From Nocardia sp. CNY236 (GTDB taxonomy: Bacteria > Actinomycetota > Actinomycetes > Mycobacteriales > Mycobacteriaceae): a DNA stretch of 42,382 nt. The stretch covers positions 1 to 42,382 of the forward strand of contig NZ_KI519396.1 in the NCBI RefSeq assembly GCF_000482385.1, read 5' to 3'. Positions 1 to 9,580 of this stretch are shown piece after piece; positions within the stretch are counted from its first letter, which is position 1; each line of letters opens with the position of its first letter. A program made the translations under genes and the position numbers. A model generated the notes under the pieces. That model saw only the letters and a program-made list of their open reading frames with translations, was not told the DNA's origin and searched no databases.

Positions 1-31
1 GCAGACCGCGGCGTCCGCTCCGGTTGCTGGT

Positions 32-1729
32 GTGGCCCCGCAGCGGATGACCGCCGCCGAACGACGCGCGATGCCCGATCTTCGGGATATCGCCGAAACC
101 GTCGCCGAGCAGCATGGCGTGTGTGCGCGGGTGGTGCCGATGCGCGCACACGACCCGAACACCGGCCGTGTCTCCTACGTCGGTGCCCCGTGCAAGGCCA
201 CTGTCGCCTCGACGTGCCCGGCGTGCGCGAAGGCGAACAAGTTCGTGCGAGTGACCCAGCTCAAAGAGGGTTGGTGCGCCGACCACGAACCGGTACAACC
301 GCAACCGGTCGTCACCGACGCGCAGCAACAGGTGCTGGCGGCGCGGGCCGATCAGTTCAGTCGGTATCACGATGCCCGCCGCGATGGTGATCACGTCCTG
401 GCCGACGGCATCAAAGATTTGGTGGCTGATCTCGATGTCGAGCTGCGTGAACTCGGGGTTCGTGGCCGCCTACCGGCCCTCGAACGAAACCCCAAGCGTG
501 GGGCGAAGTCGACCCGGCGCCGTGACGACCTACCAGACCTACCGCGCAGGAAGGTCGCGCGCACCACGATCGGCACCGCCTACGCAGGCGGCAAATATCG
601 GCCCTCGACGTTCCACACCCTGACCGTCGATTCCTACGGCGGGATCAACCAGGTCTGGGATCTCGAGGGCGGTAAGGACAAGCGCGGGGCGTGGGTATCG
701 GATGGTTCACCACGCGACCCGGACTCCTACGACTACGCGCGAGCGGCCCGCGACATCATGCACGTCAAAGCGTTGTTCGACCGGTGGATGCAGAACTTGC
801 GGCGTGCGGTGGGCTGGAACGTGCAGTACTGGGGCTCGGTCGAACCACAGAAACGCGGCGCCCCCCACATCCACCTCGCGATCCGGGGTTCGATCCCGAA
901 GAAGCTGCTGTACGCGGTGACCGCGGCGACCTACCGCAACATCTGGTGGCCACACCACGATCGGGAGGTCTACACCGGCGACCGGATGCCGGTGTGGGAC
1001 CACAGCGCCGCCACGTTCGTGGACCCGAACACCAGACAGCCACTGACCTACTGGGATGACGCGCTGGAGGTGATCGATTCTGTCGACGATATCGAGCCTG
1101 CGCACACGCTGCGGTTCGGTGGTCAATCCAAGCCGATTCAGATCATCGCGGGCACCCCGGAAATGGATCGCAAGGTCGGGTATCTGACCAAGTACCTCAC
1201 CAAGTCCGTCGCTGAAGTTCTCGACTCCGACAGTCCCCGCGTCAACCGTCACTACGAGCGTTTGCACGCCGAACTTCAGCGCACGCCGTGTTCACCGACG
1301 TGTGCGGTGTGGCTGCGCTACGGCATCGTGCCCAAAGGCGCCACCGACAAAACCCAACCGGGCCGCTGCCGGGGCCGTAACCATCGCCGGGACCTGCTCG
1401 GTGTCCCCGGTAAACGGTGTGTGTCCTCCACGAAGTGGAGCGGCAAGACCATCCCTGACCACAAGGCCGAACGCCTGGACTTCGTCCGCAACGAACTCGC
1501 CGCGATCGGCATCATCCCACCCGATACCTCCCACCTACGGATCACCCCGGTCGGTCCTGGTGACCGGGACGCGCCTCCACGCTCGCATCTGGTGATGGCG
1601 CTGGTCTCGGCCCGGATCACCCAACGCGCCCAATACACCAACGCCCGCCTCGCCACCGCGCAAGGACCGCCAGGTGGGCACATCGCACCCAGCGCACAGC
1701 AGAACCCGCCGAGCCTGATGGCGGCATGA
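32..1729 (+). CDS. RepSA-type replication initiator (HUH endonuclease family), possibly 5'-truncated by the window
   Basis: Likely initiates rolling-circle replication of the excised element by nicking its origin. A His-x-His pair (residues about 279 and 281, in APHIHLAIRG) fits the HUH metal site, and two tyrosines four apart (about 384 and 388, in GYLTKYLTK) fit the nicking motif. Cysteine pairs occur near the N-terminus (TCPAC) and around residue 420-430, suggesting zinc binding. The reading frame stays open to the left edge without a stop, so the GTG at 32 may be internal. The next genes are xis and int, as in pSAM2. No insertion or frameshift is visible. Family identity is firm; the exact start is not. 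Confidence 0.85.
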   Translation: MAPQRMTAAERRAMPDLRDIAETVAEQHGVCARVVPMRAHDPNTGRVSYVGAPCKATVASTCPACAKANKFVRVTQLKEGWCADHEPVQPQPVVTDAQQQVLAARADQFSRYHDARRDGDHVLADGIKDLVADLDVELRELGVRGRLPALERNPKRGAKSTRRRDDLPDLPRRKVARTTIGTAYAGGKYRPSTFHTLTVDSYGGINQVWDLEGGKDKRGAWVSDGSPRDPDSYDYARAARDIMHVKALFDRWMQNLRRAVGWNVQYWGSVEPQKRGAPHIHLAIRGSIPKKLLYAVTAATYRNIWWPHHDREVYTGDRMPVWDHSAATFVDPNTRQPLTYWDDALEVIDSVDDIEPAHTLRFGGQSKPIQIIAGTPEMDRKVGYLTKYLTKSVAEVLDSDSPRVNRHYERLHAELQRTPCSPTCAVWLRYGIVPKGATDKTQPGRCRGRNHRRDLLGVPGKRCVSSTKWSGKTIPDHKAERLDFVRNELAAIGIIPPDTSHLRITPVGPGDRDAPPRSHLVMALVSARITQRAQYTNARLATAQGPPGGHIAPSAQQNPPSLMAA

Positions 1730-1782
1730 GAAGCAGGCCGTAGCCGACTACATTGCCGGACTCGACCAATAGGAAGATCGAA

Positions 1783-1971
1783 ATGGACTTGCCAGACAAC
1801 CGGCTGTGGACGGTCGAGGAAACCGCCTACTTCCTGAATGTGCCGGTGAAGACGTTGTACCAGTGGAAGTGGCTGGGGGAGGGGCCGCCGGTCCGGAAGT
1901 TGGGCCGGCACCTGCGCTACAACCCCTCGGCGGTGCGGGCGTGGGCTGAACCGGAAGCACAGGTGGCCTGA
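1783..1971 (+). CDS. Excisionase, MerR-like helix-turn-helix protein
   Basis: Small DNA-binding protein of 62 residues. It has the winged-helix pattern of AICE/phage excisionases: WTVEETAYFLNVPVKTLYQW is the helix-turn-helix, followed by a GRHLRY strand that reads like the wing. It probably directs the integrase towards excision. I chose ATG 1783 because AGGAAG lies 6 nt upstream; a TTG at 1753 would add residues with no supporting signal. The stop codon overlaps the integrase start by one base (TGATG), so the two are translationally coupled. Confidence 0.85.
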   Translation: MDLPDNRLWTVEETAYFLNVPVKTLYQWKWLGEGPPVRKLGRHLRYNPSAVRAWAEPEAQVA

Positions 1972-3233
1972 TGGGGCACGTCGAGGATCGCTGGCAGCGG
2001 CCGAAACGGGATGAGAACGACACCCTCGTCCTGAACAGTCGTGGCAAGCCGGTGATGGAGCGCACCGAGCTGTACGGCCGTGGGATGCGGTACCGGGTGC
2101 GCTACATCGATCCGGCCGGAGTGGAGCGGTCCAAGTCGTTTCCGGATCGGCAACGCAAACGCGCCGATGACTTCCTGATAGAGGTCGAGTCCGACAAGCG
2201 CGAGGGCAAATACATCGATCCGCAGTCGTCCAAGAAGACCTTCCGGCAACAGGCCGAGAGCTGGGTTCGCGCTCAATCGGCCGACCCGGCTACACGGGCG
2301 GCGCTGCATGGTCGGCTCGAATCGCGCATCTATCCGGTGTTCGGGGATCTTCCGATCGGCCGTATCGCGGCATCGACCATTCGCGATTGGGTCAGTGCTC
2401 TCGAGGAACGGAAGTACGCCGACAACTACAAGGCGGTGCTGTTCGACATCGTGGCCGGTGTGCTGGAGACGGCGGTTGATGATCGGCTGATCCGGGATAA
2501 TCCGTGCCGCGCGAAAACGGTTCGCCGGCCGGTTCGTCGGAGCCCCAAGGTCGAGATCTGGCCTGATGAGCGTGTCGCACTGGTTCGCCACGGTGTCTCC
2601 GTGGTCGGTGATCGGTACTCGGTGGTTGTGCCGATCGGTGTCGGATTGGGTCTTCGGCAGGGCGAGTTGCTCGGGCTTTCGCCGGACGATATCGACCGTG
2701 AGGCGATGACGGTGCATGTCCGGCGGCAGGTGAAGTACGTCAAGGGCACGCTGATGTTCGCTCTACCGAAGCGCGAAAAGACCAGGTACGCCCCGTTATC
2801 GCGGACACTTCTCGACGTGATCGATGGCCACTTGAAGCGGTTTCCGGCTCGGCCGGTCACTCTGCCTTGGGGTTCGGCAACTGGCGAGCTGGTGGCCGTT
2901 CGCCTGCTGATCGTCAAGGCTGACGGTGTGGCGTTGAGCGGTGACCTGTTCAACAAGATCGTCTGGAAACCGGCATTCGGCAAAGCGGATTTGGCCTACC
3001 GGAATCGGTCCGATGGGATGCATGCGATGCGGCATCTCTACGCCTCCAAGCTGCTCGGGCGCGGGGTGAGCGTCAAGGAGCTGGCCGACTACCTGGGTCA
3101 CGACGATCCGGGATTCACGCTCCGGGTCTATACCCACCTGCTTCCGTCCAGTCATGAGCGGGCGCGCCAGGCCGTCGACGATGCCGCCGGCATATGGGAA
3201 CTCCCTGCCGATGACGGCCTGCGGACGGCCTGA
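1971..3233 (+). CDS. Site-specific tyrosine recombinase (integrase)
   Basis: 420-residue integrase of the pSAM2/phage type, which catalyses site-specific integration and, with the excisionase, excision. The catalytic set is intact: Arg at about 229 (GLRQGELLGL), His-x-x-Arg at 351/354 (HAMRHLY), His at 377 (LGHDD) and the Tyr nucleophile at about 387 (RVYTHLLP). The N-terminal part (about 60-170) fits the SAM-like core-binding domain. It overlaps the excisionase stop by one base. The last gene of the element, it ends 40 bp before a terminator hairpin. It looks functional. Confidence 0.92.
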   Translation: MGHVEDRWQRPKRDENDTLVLNSRGKPVMERTELYGRGMRYRVRYIDPAGVERSKSFPDRQRKRADDFLIEVESDKREGKYIDPQSSKKTFRQQAESWVRAQSADPATRAALHGRLESRIYPVFGDLPIGRIAASTIRDWVSALEERKYADNYKAVLFDIVAGVLETAVDDRLIRDNPCRAKTVRRPVRRSPKVEIWPDERVALVRHGVSVVGDRYSVVVPIGVGLGLRQGELLGLSPDDIDREAMTVHVRRQVKYVKGTLMFALPKREKTRYAPLSRTLLDVIDGHLKRFPARPVTLPWGSATGELVAVRLLIVKADGVALSGDLFNKIVWKPAFGKADLAYRNRSDGMHAMRHLYASKLLGRGVSVKELADYLGHDDPGFTLRVYTHLLPSSHERARQAVDDAAGIWELPADDGLRTA

Positions 3234-3272
3234 GAGCTGATGCGGCCGTCGAACGCTCTCGCTGGAAGCATG

Positions 3273-3311
3273 AAACCGGTCCGGGTCACTGAAGCGACTC
3301 AGACCGGTTTT
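3273..3311. terminator. Bidirectional terminator between integrase and fadE23
   Basis: Perfect 9-bp arms AAACCGGTC (3273-3281) and GACCGGTTT (3302-3310), with A-rich and T-rich outer ends so that it reads as a terminator in both directions. It lies between two converging genes. Confidence 0.7.
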
Positions 3312-3326
3312 GCGTGCCTGACCTGC

Positions 3327-4550
3327 CTATTTCAGTTCGGCGCTGGTCTTGCCGAGGATGCGGCGGGCGACGATGAGTTGCTGGATCTGTTGGGTGCCTT
3401 CGAAGATGTCGAGAATCTTCGAGTCCCGGCCCCACTTCTCCAGGAGTTCGCGCTGGGAGTACCCCTCGGGTCCCGCCAACTCGACTGCTTTGAGGGTGAC
3501 GTCGGTTCCGGTGCGACCGGCCTTCGCCTTGGCCATGGACGCTTCGAGTGAGTTCGGCTTCTTGTTGTCGGCCATCCATGCCGCGCGCAGAGCGAGTAGG
3601 TATGCGGCCTCGTAATCGGCTTCCATCCGGAGGAATTCGGCGGCAGCGGCGTGCTGATTGTTCGCCGGGGTGTCGTAGGAGACCTCGATACCGGCCGCGG
3701 TCAAGATCGCGCGCAGCTCCTCGAGTGCGGCGCGGGCAACACCGACCGCCATCGCGGCGACCATGGGACGGGTGTTGTCGAAGGTCTGCATGACCCCGGC
3801 AAAACCCTTCTCCACATTGACCTCTGGGCTGCCGAGGATGTTGTCCTTCGGAATCCGGCAGTCCTGCAGCAGCAGCACGGCCGTGTCGGAGGCCTTGATC
3901 CCGAGCTTGTGCTCGAGCCGCGCCACCGAGAGACCGGGCGCGTCGCGCGGCACGACGAACGACTTGATCGCTGCACGACCGAGGTTCTTGTCGACCGTTG
4001 CCCACACCACCACGTGGGTCGAGCGCTGGCCCGCGGTGACGAAGATCTTCTCGCCGTTGAGCACCCACTCGTCACCATCGAGCACGGCAGTGGTGGACAC
4101 GGCGGCGGAATCGGACCCGAAGGACGGCTCGGTGATCGCCATCGAGGCCCACACCTTGCCGAATCGCTCGATCTGCTCGTCGGTGGACACGGCAGCAATG
4201 GCCGCGTTGCCCAAACCCTGATACGGGATCGACAGCATCAGACCGACGTCGCCCCAGGAGGTTTCCAGGGCATTCATCAGGGCGGACATATTGCCGCCAT
4301 TGGAGTTTCCGAGCAGCTCGGTGGCATGGCTGTCGCTGTCGCTCGAGCGGCCACCGGACGCGCCGCCGATCTGCTGGGTGCCGGAGTCCGACAATCCGTC
4401 GATCATCGCGGCCATCGTGTCCAGCTCCACCGGGTAGGCGTGCTCGGCGAGATCGTACTTGCGCGAAATCGGGCGGAAGATCTCCTGCGCGACCTGGTGC
4501 GCCTGGTTCGCGCTGGTCCGCAGCTTCTTGGGGAGTTCGAGATTGATCAT
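3327..4550 (-). CDS. fadE23: Acyl-CoA dehydrogenase, FadE23 type
   Basis: 407-residue flavoprotein that should oxidise an acyl-CoA to the trans-2-enoyl-CoA, passing electrons to ETF. It has the full acyl-CoA dehydrogenase layout: helical N-domain, beta domain with AITEPSFGSDSAAVSTTA (FAD/substrate contact region), and a C-terminal helical domain with the family signature AGPEGYSQRELLEKWGRDSK and FEGTQQIQQLIVARRILG. AGGAG lies 7 nt before ATG 4550. It is the second gene after the fadE24-like gene (29-bp gap); this pair and order match fadE24-fadE23 of Mycobacterium tuberculosis, the basis for the symbol. The natural substrate is not known from sequence. Confidence 0.88.
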   Translation of the reverse strand: MINLELPKKLRTSANQAHQVAQEIFRPISRKYDLAEHAYPVELDTMAAMIDGLSDSGTQQIGGASGGRSSDSDSHATELLGNSNGGNMSALMNALETSWGDVGLMLSIPYQGLGNAAIAAVSTDEQIERFGKVWASMAITEPSFGSDSAAVSTTAVLDGDEWVLNGEKIFVTAGQRSTHVVVWATVDKNLGRAAIKSFVVPRDAPGLSVARLEHKLGIKASDTAVLLLQDCRIPKDNILGSPEVNVEKGFAGVMQTFDNTRPMVAAMAVGVARAALEELRAILTAAGIEVSYDTPANNQHAAAAEFLRMEADYEAAYLLALRAAWMADNKKPNSLEASMAKAKAGRTGTDVTLKAVELAGPEGYSQRELLEKWGRDSKILDIFEGTQQIQQLIVARRILGKTSAELK

Positions 4551-4579
4551 GGGGTGTCTCCTGGATACAGAACGGCCGG

Positions 4580-5968
4580 TCAGATGAGCACGACGCCTTC
4601 GGCGACGCCGATGGCTCGCAGGTCGCGGTACCAGCGTTCGACCGGGTGTTCCTTGGTGAAGCCGTGGCCACCGAGAAGTTGGACGCCGTCGAGGCCGATC
4701 TGCATGCCTTTGTCGGTTGCGAGCTTTCGGGCCAAGGCCGCTTCACGGCCGAAGGACAAGCCCTGGTCTGCGCGAGCGGCGCCACGCAAGGTCACCAGCC
4801 GCAGGCCGTCGAGTTCGATCGCGATATTGGCGACCATGAAAGCCACCGCCTGGCGATGCGAGATGGGTTCGCCGAACGCTTCCCGCTCGTTCACATACGG
4901 GGTCACGTAGTCCAGCGTGGCCTGGCCGGTGCCCACGGCCAGCGAGGCCCACCCGAGACGTGCCAGCCGCACGGCGTCGGCGTAGTCCGCGGCGCGGGTG
5001 TCGGCGTCGCCGTCACCGAGAATCGCCCCGGCGCCGACGGCCACATTGTCGAGGATCAGTCGGCCCAGACCCGCAGCGCGTAGGCCCATGCTCGGGTCGG
5101 CTTCGACGATCAGGCCGGAGGCATCCGACTCGACGATGAACAGTGCGGGTCGTCCGTCGAGCTCCGCGGCCACGAGGAACAGTTCGGCATCGGCCGCCGC
5201 GGGCACCAGGGTCTTCACCCCGGAGAGGCGATAGCCGCTCGGCGAGCGCGTTGCTTTCGTCTGCAGCGCGAACGGGTCGAACAGGGCGCGCGGCTCACTG
5301 ATCACCACCGAGGCCTGTGGCACGTTCTCGCCGGTGAAGGATGGCAAGTAGGTCTTCTGTTGCGCGTCGCTGCCCCATTGCGACAGAGCGACCGCGACCC
5401 CGCTGGGCGCCAGGATGGGCAGGGCCAGACCCATGTCGCCGTGGGCCAGTGCTTCGGCGACCAACGAGTTGGTGACCGCCCCGCGCTCGGTTGCTGCGCC
5501 CTCGAGTTCTTCGGGAACGTTGATCAGGGTGATACCGAGTTCGGCAGCCCGTTCGAGCAGGTCGAGCGGGGCCTTGGCGGCGTTGTCGGCCTCGTAGGCG
5601 GCGGGGCGCAGGATCTCGGCGGCAAAGTCCCGCACCGTCTCGACGATCATCTGCTGTTCGTCGGTCGGCGTCAGGTCGAAGTAGCCCTTGTTCGCCGATG
5701 CGGGAGCCAGGCGCTTCGGCGCGCCGGTGCCGGTGACCTTGGCGAATGCGCGGGTCGCGGCGCCGAGCGTACGGAAGCCGGTCTTGGTGCCCTCATAGGT
5801 GACGCGCTCGATCGGCTTGCGCAGGTTGTACTTCTCGGCGAGTTCGGATCCAGCGAAGGTCGTCATGACCCGCATCGCCGCGCCCATCCAGTCCCGCTTG
5901 GTTTGGGTCAGCCCGACAGCGGACGTGTCCGGACGTCGCTGCGTTGCGCTGTCTCGAGTACTCATCAT
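4580..5968 (-). CDS. fadE24: Acyl-CoA dehydrogenase, FadE24 type
   Basis: About 462 residues, first gene of the two-gene acyl-CoA dehydrogenase operon. After an N-terminal extension of about 85 residues (TQTKRDWMGAAMRVMTTFAG) the dehydrogenase fold starts at TPTDEQQMIVETVRDFAAEI, and it ends with the family pattern GVQLLGGHGFTKEHPVERWYRDLRAIG. Probably works with FadE23 as a heteromeric dehydrogenase, as other paired mycobacterial FadE proteins do; that is inference. Starts cluster at GTG 5971, ATG 5968 and ATG 5965, with only a weak ribosome site, so the start is uncertain by a few codons. A palindrome about 40 bp upstream (6010-6025) probably controls the pair. Confidence 0.87.
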   Translation of the reverse strand: MMSTRDSATQRRPDTSAVGLTQTKRDWMGAAMRVMTTFAGSELAEKYNLRKPIERVTYEGTKTGFRTLGAATRAFAKVTGTGAPKRLAPASANKGYFDLTPTDEQQMIVETVRDFAAEILRPAAYEADNAAKAPLDLLERAAELGITLINVPEELEGAATERGAVTNSLVAEALAHGDMGLALPILAPSGVAVALSQWGSDAQQKTYLPSFTGENVPQASVVISEPRALFDPFALQTKATRSPSGYRLSGVKTLVPAAADAELFLVAAELDGRPALFIVESDASGLIVEADPSMGLRAAGLGRLILDNVAVGAGAILGDGDADTRAADYADAVRLARLGWASLAVGTGQATLDYVTPYVNEREAFGEPISHRQAVAFMVANIAIELDGLRLVTLRGAARADQGLSFGREAALARKLATDKGMQIGLDGVQLLGGHGFTKEHPVERWYRDLRAIGVAEGVVLI

Positions 5969-6009
5969 CACCTATTTCTCGGATGTTGGTGCGGTCGATC
6001 GCCAGCTAT

Positions 6010-6025
6010 CTTACTCCAGAGTAAG
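6010..6025. promoter_or_regulatory. Palindromic operator upstream of fadE24-fadE23
   Basis: CTTACTC-CA-GAGTAAG: perfect 7-bp arms with a 2-bp centre, the symmetry and size of a TetR-family operator. It lies about 40 bp upstream of the fadE24 start in otherwise unstructured, GC-rich DNA. No regulator gene adjoins it, so it would be served by a distant gene. Confidence 0.6.
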
Positions 6026-6233
6026 AAAAGCGTCGAGGCACATCACGCCCGGTACACGTGGCATCGGATCGGATCGCGCAGCGTCGCCCTGTGGTCTCCG
6101 CTACCTCGACCCGGACATCGGCGAACGGACCGACGTGTCGTGCGAGCGCCGGCTGGGGATCGGTTGCCGGGGTATCGCAGCGGGCGCCAGCACGGATCAC
6201 AAGGCAGCATCGCCGAGAAACGACACTCGAGCG

Positions 6234-7138
6234 TCACTCGCGAACGTAGTACCGCAGCGTCCCATATGCGGTGACGGCAGCGAACGCAATACCGACCGGC
6301 GCGATGATCAGCGCGGTCATCGCGATGTCCTCGCCGGTGATGCGGGGGAAGACCTTGCTGGTGAACAAGTCGCCGAGCGCGCGGTCGATCACCAGTGGGC
6401 GCGCGGCGAGCAGCCCGAGCCCCGCAAGCACCGAACCGGCCAATGCCGCGGTCACTGCTTCGAGCAGGAACGGCAACTGGGTGTACCAGCGGGTCGCGCC
6501 GACCAATCGCATGATGCCGACTTCGGTTCGCCGGGTGAAGGCCGCGATCTGCACCATGTTCGCGATCAGCAGCAGCGCGGCCAATGCTTGCAGCACGGCC
6601 AATCCGAAGGCCGCATTACGCAGCCCGTCGAACAAGCTGACCAGACGGTCGACGATGTCCTTGTCGTTGCGTACCACGCCGACACCTGGCCGATCGGCGA
6701 AGGTCGCGTAGATCGTCGGATACAACTGAGCGTCTTCCATCTTCACGCGCAGCGACGCGGGCAACGGCGTCTCGCTGACGTATTTCGCCAGCTCGGGCTG
6801 GTCTTTGAACGTCTTTTCCTTGGCTTCTCGGACCGCCTCGTCTCGATTGATGAATTGGACCGCCTGCACTCCGTCGTTCGCCTTCAGGTCGGCCATGAGC
6901 GCACGGCACGGGTCCTGTGAGCAGTCCTGGTCGGTGGCCGAGACCTCTTCGGTCAAATACAGCCGGACCTCGAGTCGGTCGAGGAAGTATTGCTCGGTCT
7001 TGTCCGCGATTCGTACCGCCAGGAGTCCGCCACCCAGCATGGTGAGCGAGACCGCGGTGGTCAAGATCATCGCGACCGTCATCGTGACGTTGCGGCGTAG
7101 TCCCGCGACGACCTCACCGAGCAGGAAACTCGCGCGCA

Positions 7139-7139
<1 letters not shown>
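6234..7139 (-). CDS. ftsX: Cell division ABC transporter permease FtsX
   Basis: 301-residue membrane subunit of FtsEX, which couples ATP hydrolysis in FtsE to activation of peptidoglycan hydrolases outside the membrane. Visible parts: an N-terminal transmembrane helix (TVAMILTTAVSLTMLGGGLL), a large extracellular domain (about 50-165) with the paired cysteines DCSQDPC, and three C-terminal helices with the FtsX motif RRTEVGIMRLVGAT. Its ATG overlaps the ftsE stop by one base (TAATG). In many actinobacteria smpB and ssrA follow directly; here ftsX is followed by fadE24, and smpB lies 24 kb away on the other strand. Confidence 0.95.
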
Positions 7140-7828
<689 letters not shown>

Positions 7829-7922
7829 GGGGTGCCAGTGTAGCCAGCGATCGTATATGGCCAGCGCTGCCGCGGATGGCCTGCGCGCTGTACACCCGGG
7901 CGTGGGCGCAGCGGGCGGGTCG

Positions 7923-8078
7923 CTACTGCGGCGACGACTCGGCCGTCACGGCGGGAATTGCGTTGACCAGGGTGGCGGCCGGCCCGCGCACTGTCGTGTC
8001 CGGCTTGACGAAGGCGTACAACACGAACGTCGCGCCCCAGGTTGCCATCAGAATCGCCGTAGATCTACGTGGCCGCAC
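7923..8078 (-). CDS. 51-residue single-pass membrane protein between the MscS and ftsE genes
   Basis: Starts at GTG 8078 with a strong AGGAGGG ribosome site (8084-8090), overlaps the end of the MscS gene by 14 bases, and stops at 7923. The product begins MRPRRSTAIL, a basic N-terminus, then has one hydrophobic helix (residues about 8-24, MATWGATFVLYAFV), and a polar tail. This layout suggests an N-in membrane anchor. It lies 94 bp upstream of ftsE in the same direction. I know no function. M. tuberculosis has a different, proline-rich membrane gene at the comparable position. The ribosome site and overlap argue that it is real. Confidence 0.65.
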   Translation of the reverse strand: MRPRRSTAILMATWGATFVLYAFVKPDTTVRGPAATLVNAIPAVTAESSPQ

Positions 8079-8925
8079 TGATACCCTCCTGCCGCAATGC
8101 GGCGGCTACTCGGACGCGAAGTTCACGCCCGACTTCGAACTGTTTGCCGGGCAGGGTGCGGGCGACCATACGGATGTTCATCTGGTCGACGGCGAGATCT
8201 TCCACGCCCATCACGGTGGGCTCGTCGAGCAGCAACGGCTCGAGGCGAGCATCTTGGTAGGCCTTTCTGCCGACTTCGTGCAAGATCTCGTTGACGCTGG
8301 TGATGTCGGCACCGGCCGACACCGGAACGTCGATCGCGGCACGAGCCCAATCCTTCGACAGATTGGTGACTTTGACGATCTGCCCGTTGGGTACGGTGAT
8401 CACCTCGCCATCCGCATTGCGCAAGGTGGTGATCCGTAAAGTGACGTCTTCGACTGTGCCCTCGGCGTTTCCTGCAGCGCCGGCCACCGCGATCCGGACC
8501 ACGTCCCCGAATCCGTACTGCCGCTCGGTGATCAAGAAGAACCCGGCCAGAATGTCCTGCACGATGCGTTGGGCGCCGAAGCCGAGTGCAGCGCCGAGCA
8601 CCGCAGCAGGCGCGATCAACCCGGTGACGGCGAACCCGAGCCGGCGCAACACCTCCATGGTGATCAGCACGTAGACAATGGCCAGCACCACTCCGGTGAT
8701 CACCTGGGCCAGCGCGTGGCGGTGTTTGGCCGCCTCGGTCCGCACCAGCGCGTCACTGCTGCGGAATCCGGCGTCGATCTTGCGGGTGACCCGGTCTCGC
8801 ACGAATGTGGTGAACCGACTGAACAGCACCGCGCCGAGGACGAGTAGCACGATTTCCAGGCCCGGACCGCGCAGCCACGTGGTGAAACCAGTGGAAGTGA
8901 TCACCTGCACTTCGGTGACATCCAT
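8065..8925 (-). CDS. Small-conductance mechanosensitive channel (MscS family)
   Basis: 286 residues. An N-terminal helix (GLEIVLLVLGAVLF) and two further membrane helices precede the MscS pore/core motif GAQRIVQDILAGFFLITERQYGFGD and the beta-barrel sequence VEDVTLRITTLRNADGEVITVPNGQIVKVTN, all typical of the family. It should open on membrane tension and release osmolytes. It lies in the prfB-ftsEX neighbourhood, where actinobacteria often keep an MscS-like gene, but prfB itself is now 14 kb away. The end overlaps the next small gene. Confidence 0.92.
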   Translation of the reverse strand: MDVTEVQVITSTGFTTWLRGPGLEIVLLVLGAVLFSRFTTFVRDRVTRKIDAGFRSSDALVRTEAAKHRHALAQVITGVVLAIVYVLITMEVLRRLGFAVTGLIAPAAVLGAALGFGAQRIVQDILAGFFLITERQYGFGDVVRIAVAGAAGNAEGTVEDVTLRITTLRNADGEVITVPNGQIVKVTNLSKDWARAAIDVPVSAGADITSVNEILHEVGRKAYQDARLEPLLLDEPTVMGVEDLAVDQMNIRMVARTLPGKQFEVGRELRVRVAAALRQEGISAAT

Positions 8926-9184
8926 CCAACTCGCCTACTCTCGAATCCGTAGGCGGATCATGTCACAACCGAAAACGACAGTTACCCATGAGGTGTGGGT
9001 GTCGAGGCTCTGCGATCTCATAGCCCCATGAGCCTAACGGCTCCGTGCGCTATCGCCAGGATGACAGGTGTTGCGCGGACTCCTGGCGATATTGCCCGGC
9101 CGAACCGGTGGAGGAGGCGGAAATCCGCACTGGAGATGGTGGACCGAACAATGAGTGCATGGGGTCGGCAGGGAGGGAGAAGCT

Positions 9185-9577
9185 ATGAGCTTTCTATGGG
9201 GTATGGCTGGCATCGTCGTCTTTTTCGTGGCGCTCGATCGGGTGGCCGTGCGGGCGGAGAAGCGTGGTTGGATCAACTGGCGCCGTGCGGGTGGAGGAAG
9301 CGGCGGCGCAGGATTGTTCAACGCCGCACAAGAACTGATCACGCCATCCACCAGGCATGCGGTCGAGGAGCAGCACCGACTGCAGACAACGCGACTCACC
9401 CACAGCGCCGACGGGTCACCGTGGTCCCTCGACACCGACCGCGGCGTCCTTCACGTGCGTCGAAGCTCGACCGATCCCGCGCGCGACACCCATCCGGATC
9501 GCGATCGGGCCGGCCAGGATGCCAGCACAGCTGGGCAGCAGAGACGAACTCGGGGTACCGACGAGTCCGATCGGTGA
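9185..9577 (+). CDS. DUF6191-type small membrane protein
   Basis: 130 residues. An N-terminal helix (SFLWGMAGIVVFFVALDRVA) is followed by a basic stretch (RAEKRGWINWRR), then the segment I recognise from DUF6191 proteins (LFNAAQELITPSTRHAVEEQ and, later, DTDRGVLHVR), and a long charged tail (DPARDTHPDRDRAGQ). Start ATG 9185 has GGAGGGA upstream. The family is common in actinobacteria and has no known function to my knowledge. It is divergent from the MscS gene, with a 260-bp gap in which I see no clear site. The tail beyond residue 95 looks low-complexity and may be an extension. Confidence 0.65.
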   Translation: MSFLWGMAGIVVFFVALDRVAVRAEKRGWINWRRAGGGSGGAGLFNAAQELITPSTRHAVEEQHRLQTTRLTHSADGSPWSLDTDRGVLHVRRSSTDPARDTHPDRDRAGQDASTAGQQRRTRGTDESDR

Positions 9578-9580
9578 AGT

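Larger units (their letters stand above)
1..3233 (+). mobile_element. Right end of a pSAM2-like actinomycete integrative conjugative element
   Basis: Three genes in one direction, a RepSA-type replication initiator, a small helix-turn-helix excisionase and a tyrosine integrase, are in the order typical of actinomycete integrative conjugative elements (AICEs) such as pSAM2, where rep-xis-int lie beside the attachment site. The transfer and regulatory genes would lie left of the window. Immediately right of the integrase the chromosome resumes with fadE23. No tRNA 3' end is visible next to the integrase, so the attachment site is not identified. Membership rests on gene content and order only. 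Confidence 0.8.

Noticed and set aside
1971..3233. The AICE integrase as the enzyme that moved the ssrA-bound element
   Set aside because: It lies 28 kb away beside a different junction and no ssrA-like sequence adjoins it; a link would be guesswork.
3651..4910. 419-codon plus-strand frame opposite fadE23/fadE24
   Set aside because: Spans two real genes antisense and the gap between them; composition typical of a GC-rich shadow frame.
5360..6274. Plus-strand frame opposite fadE24
   Set aside because: Antisense shadow of the dehydrogenase, low-complexity composition, no ribosome site or known family.
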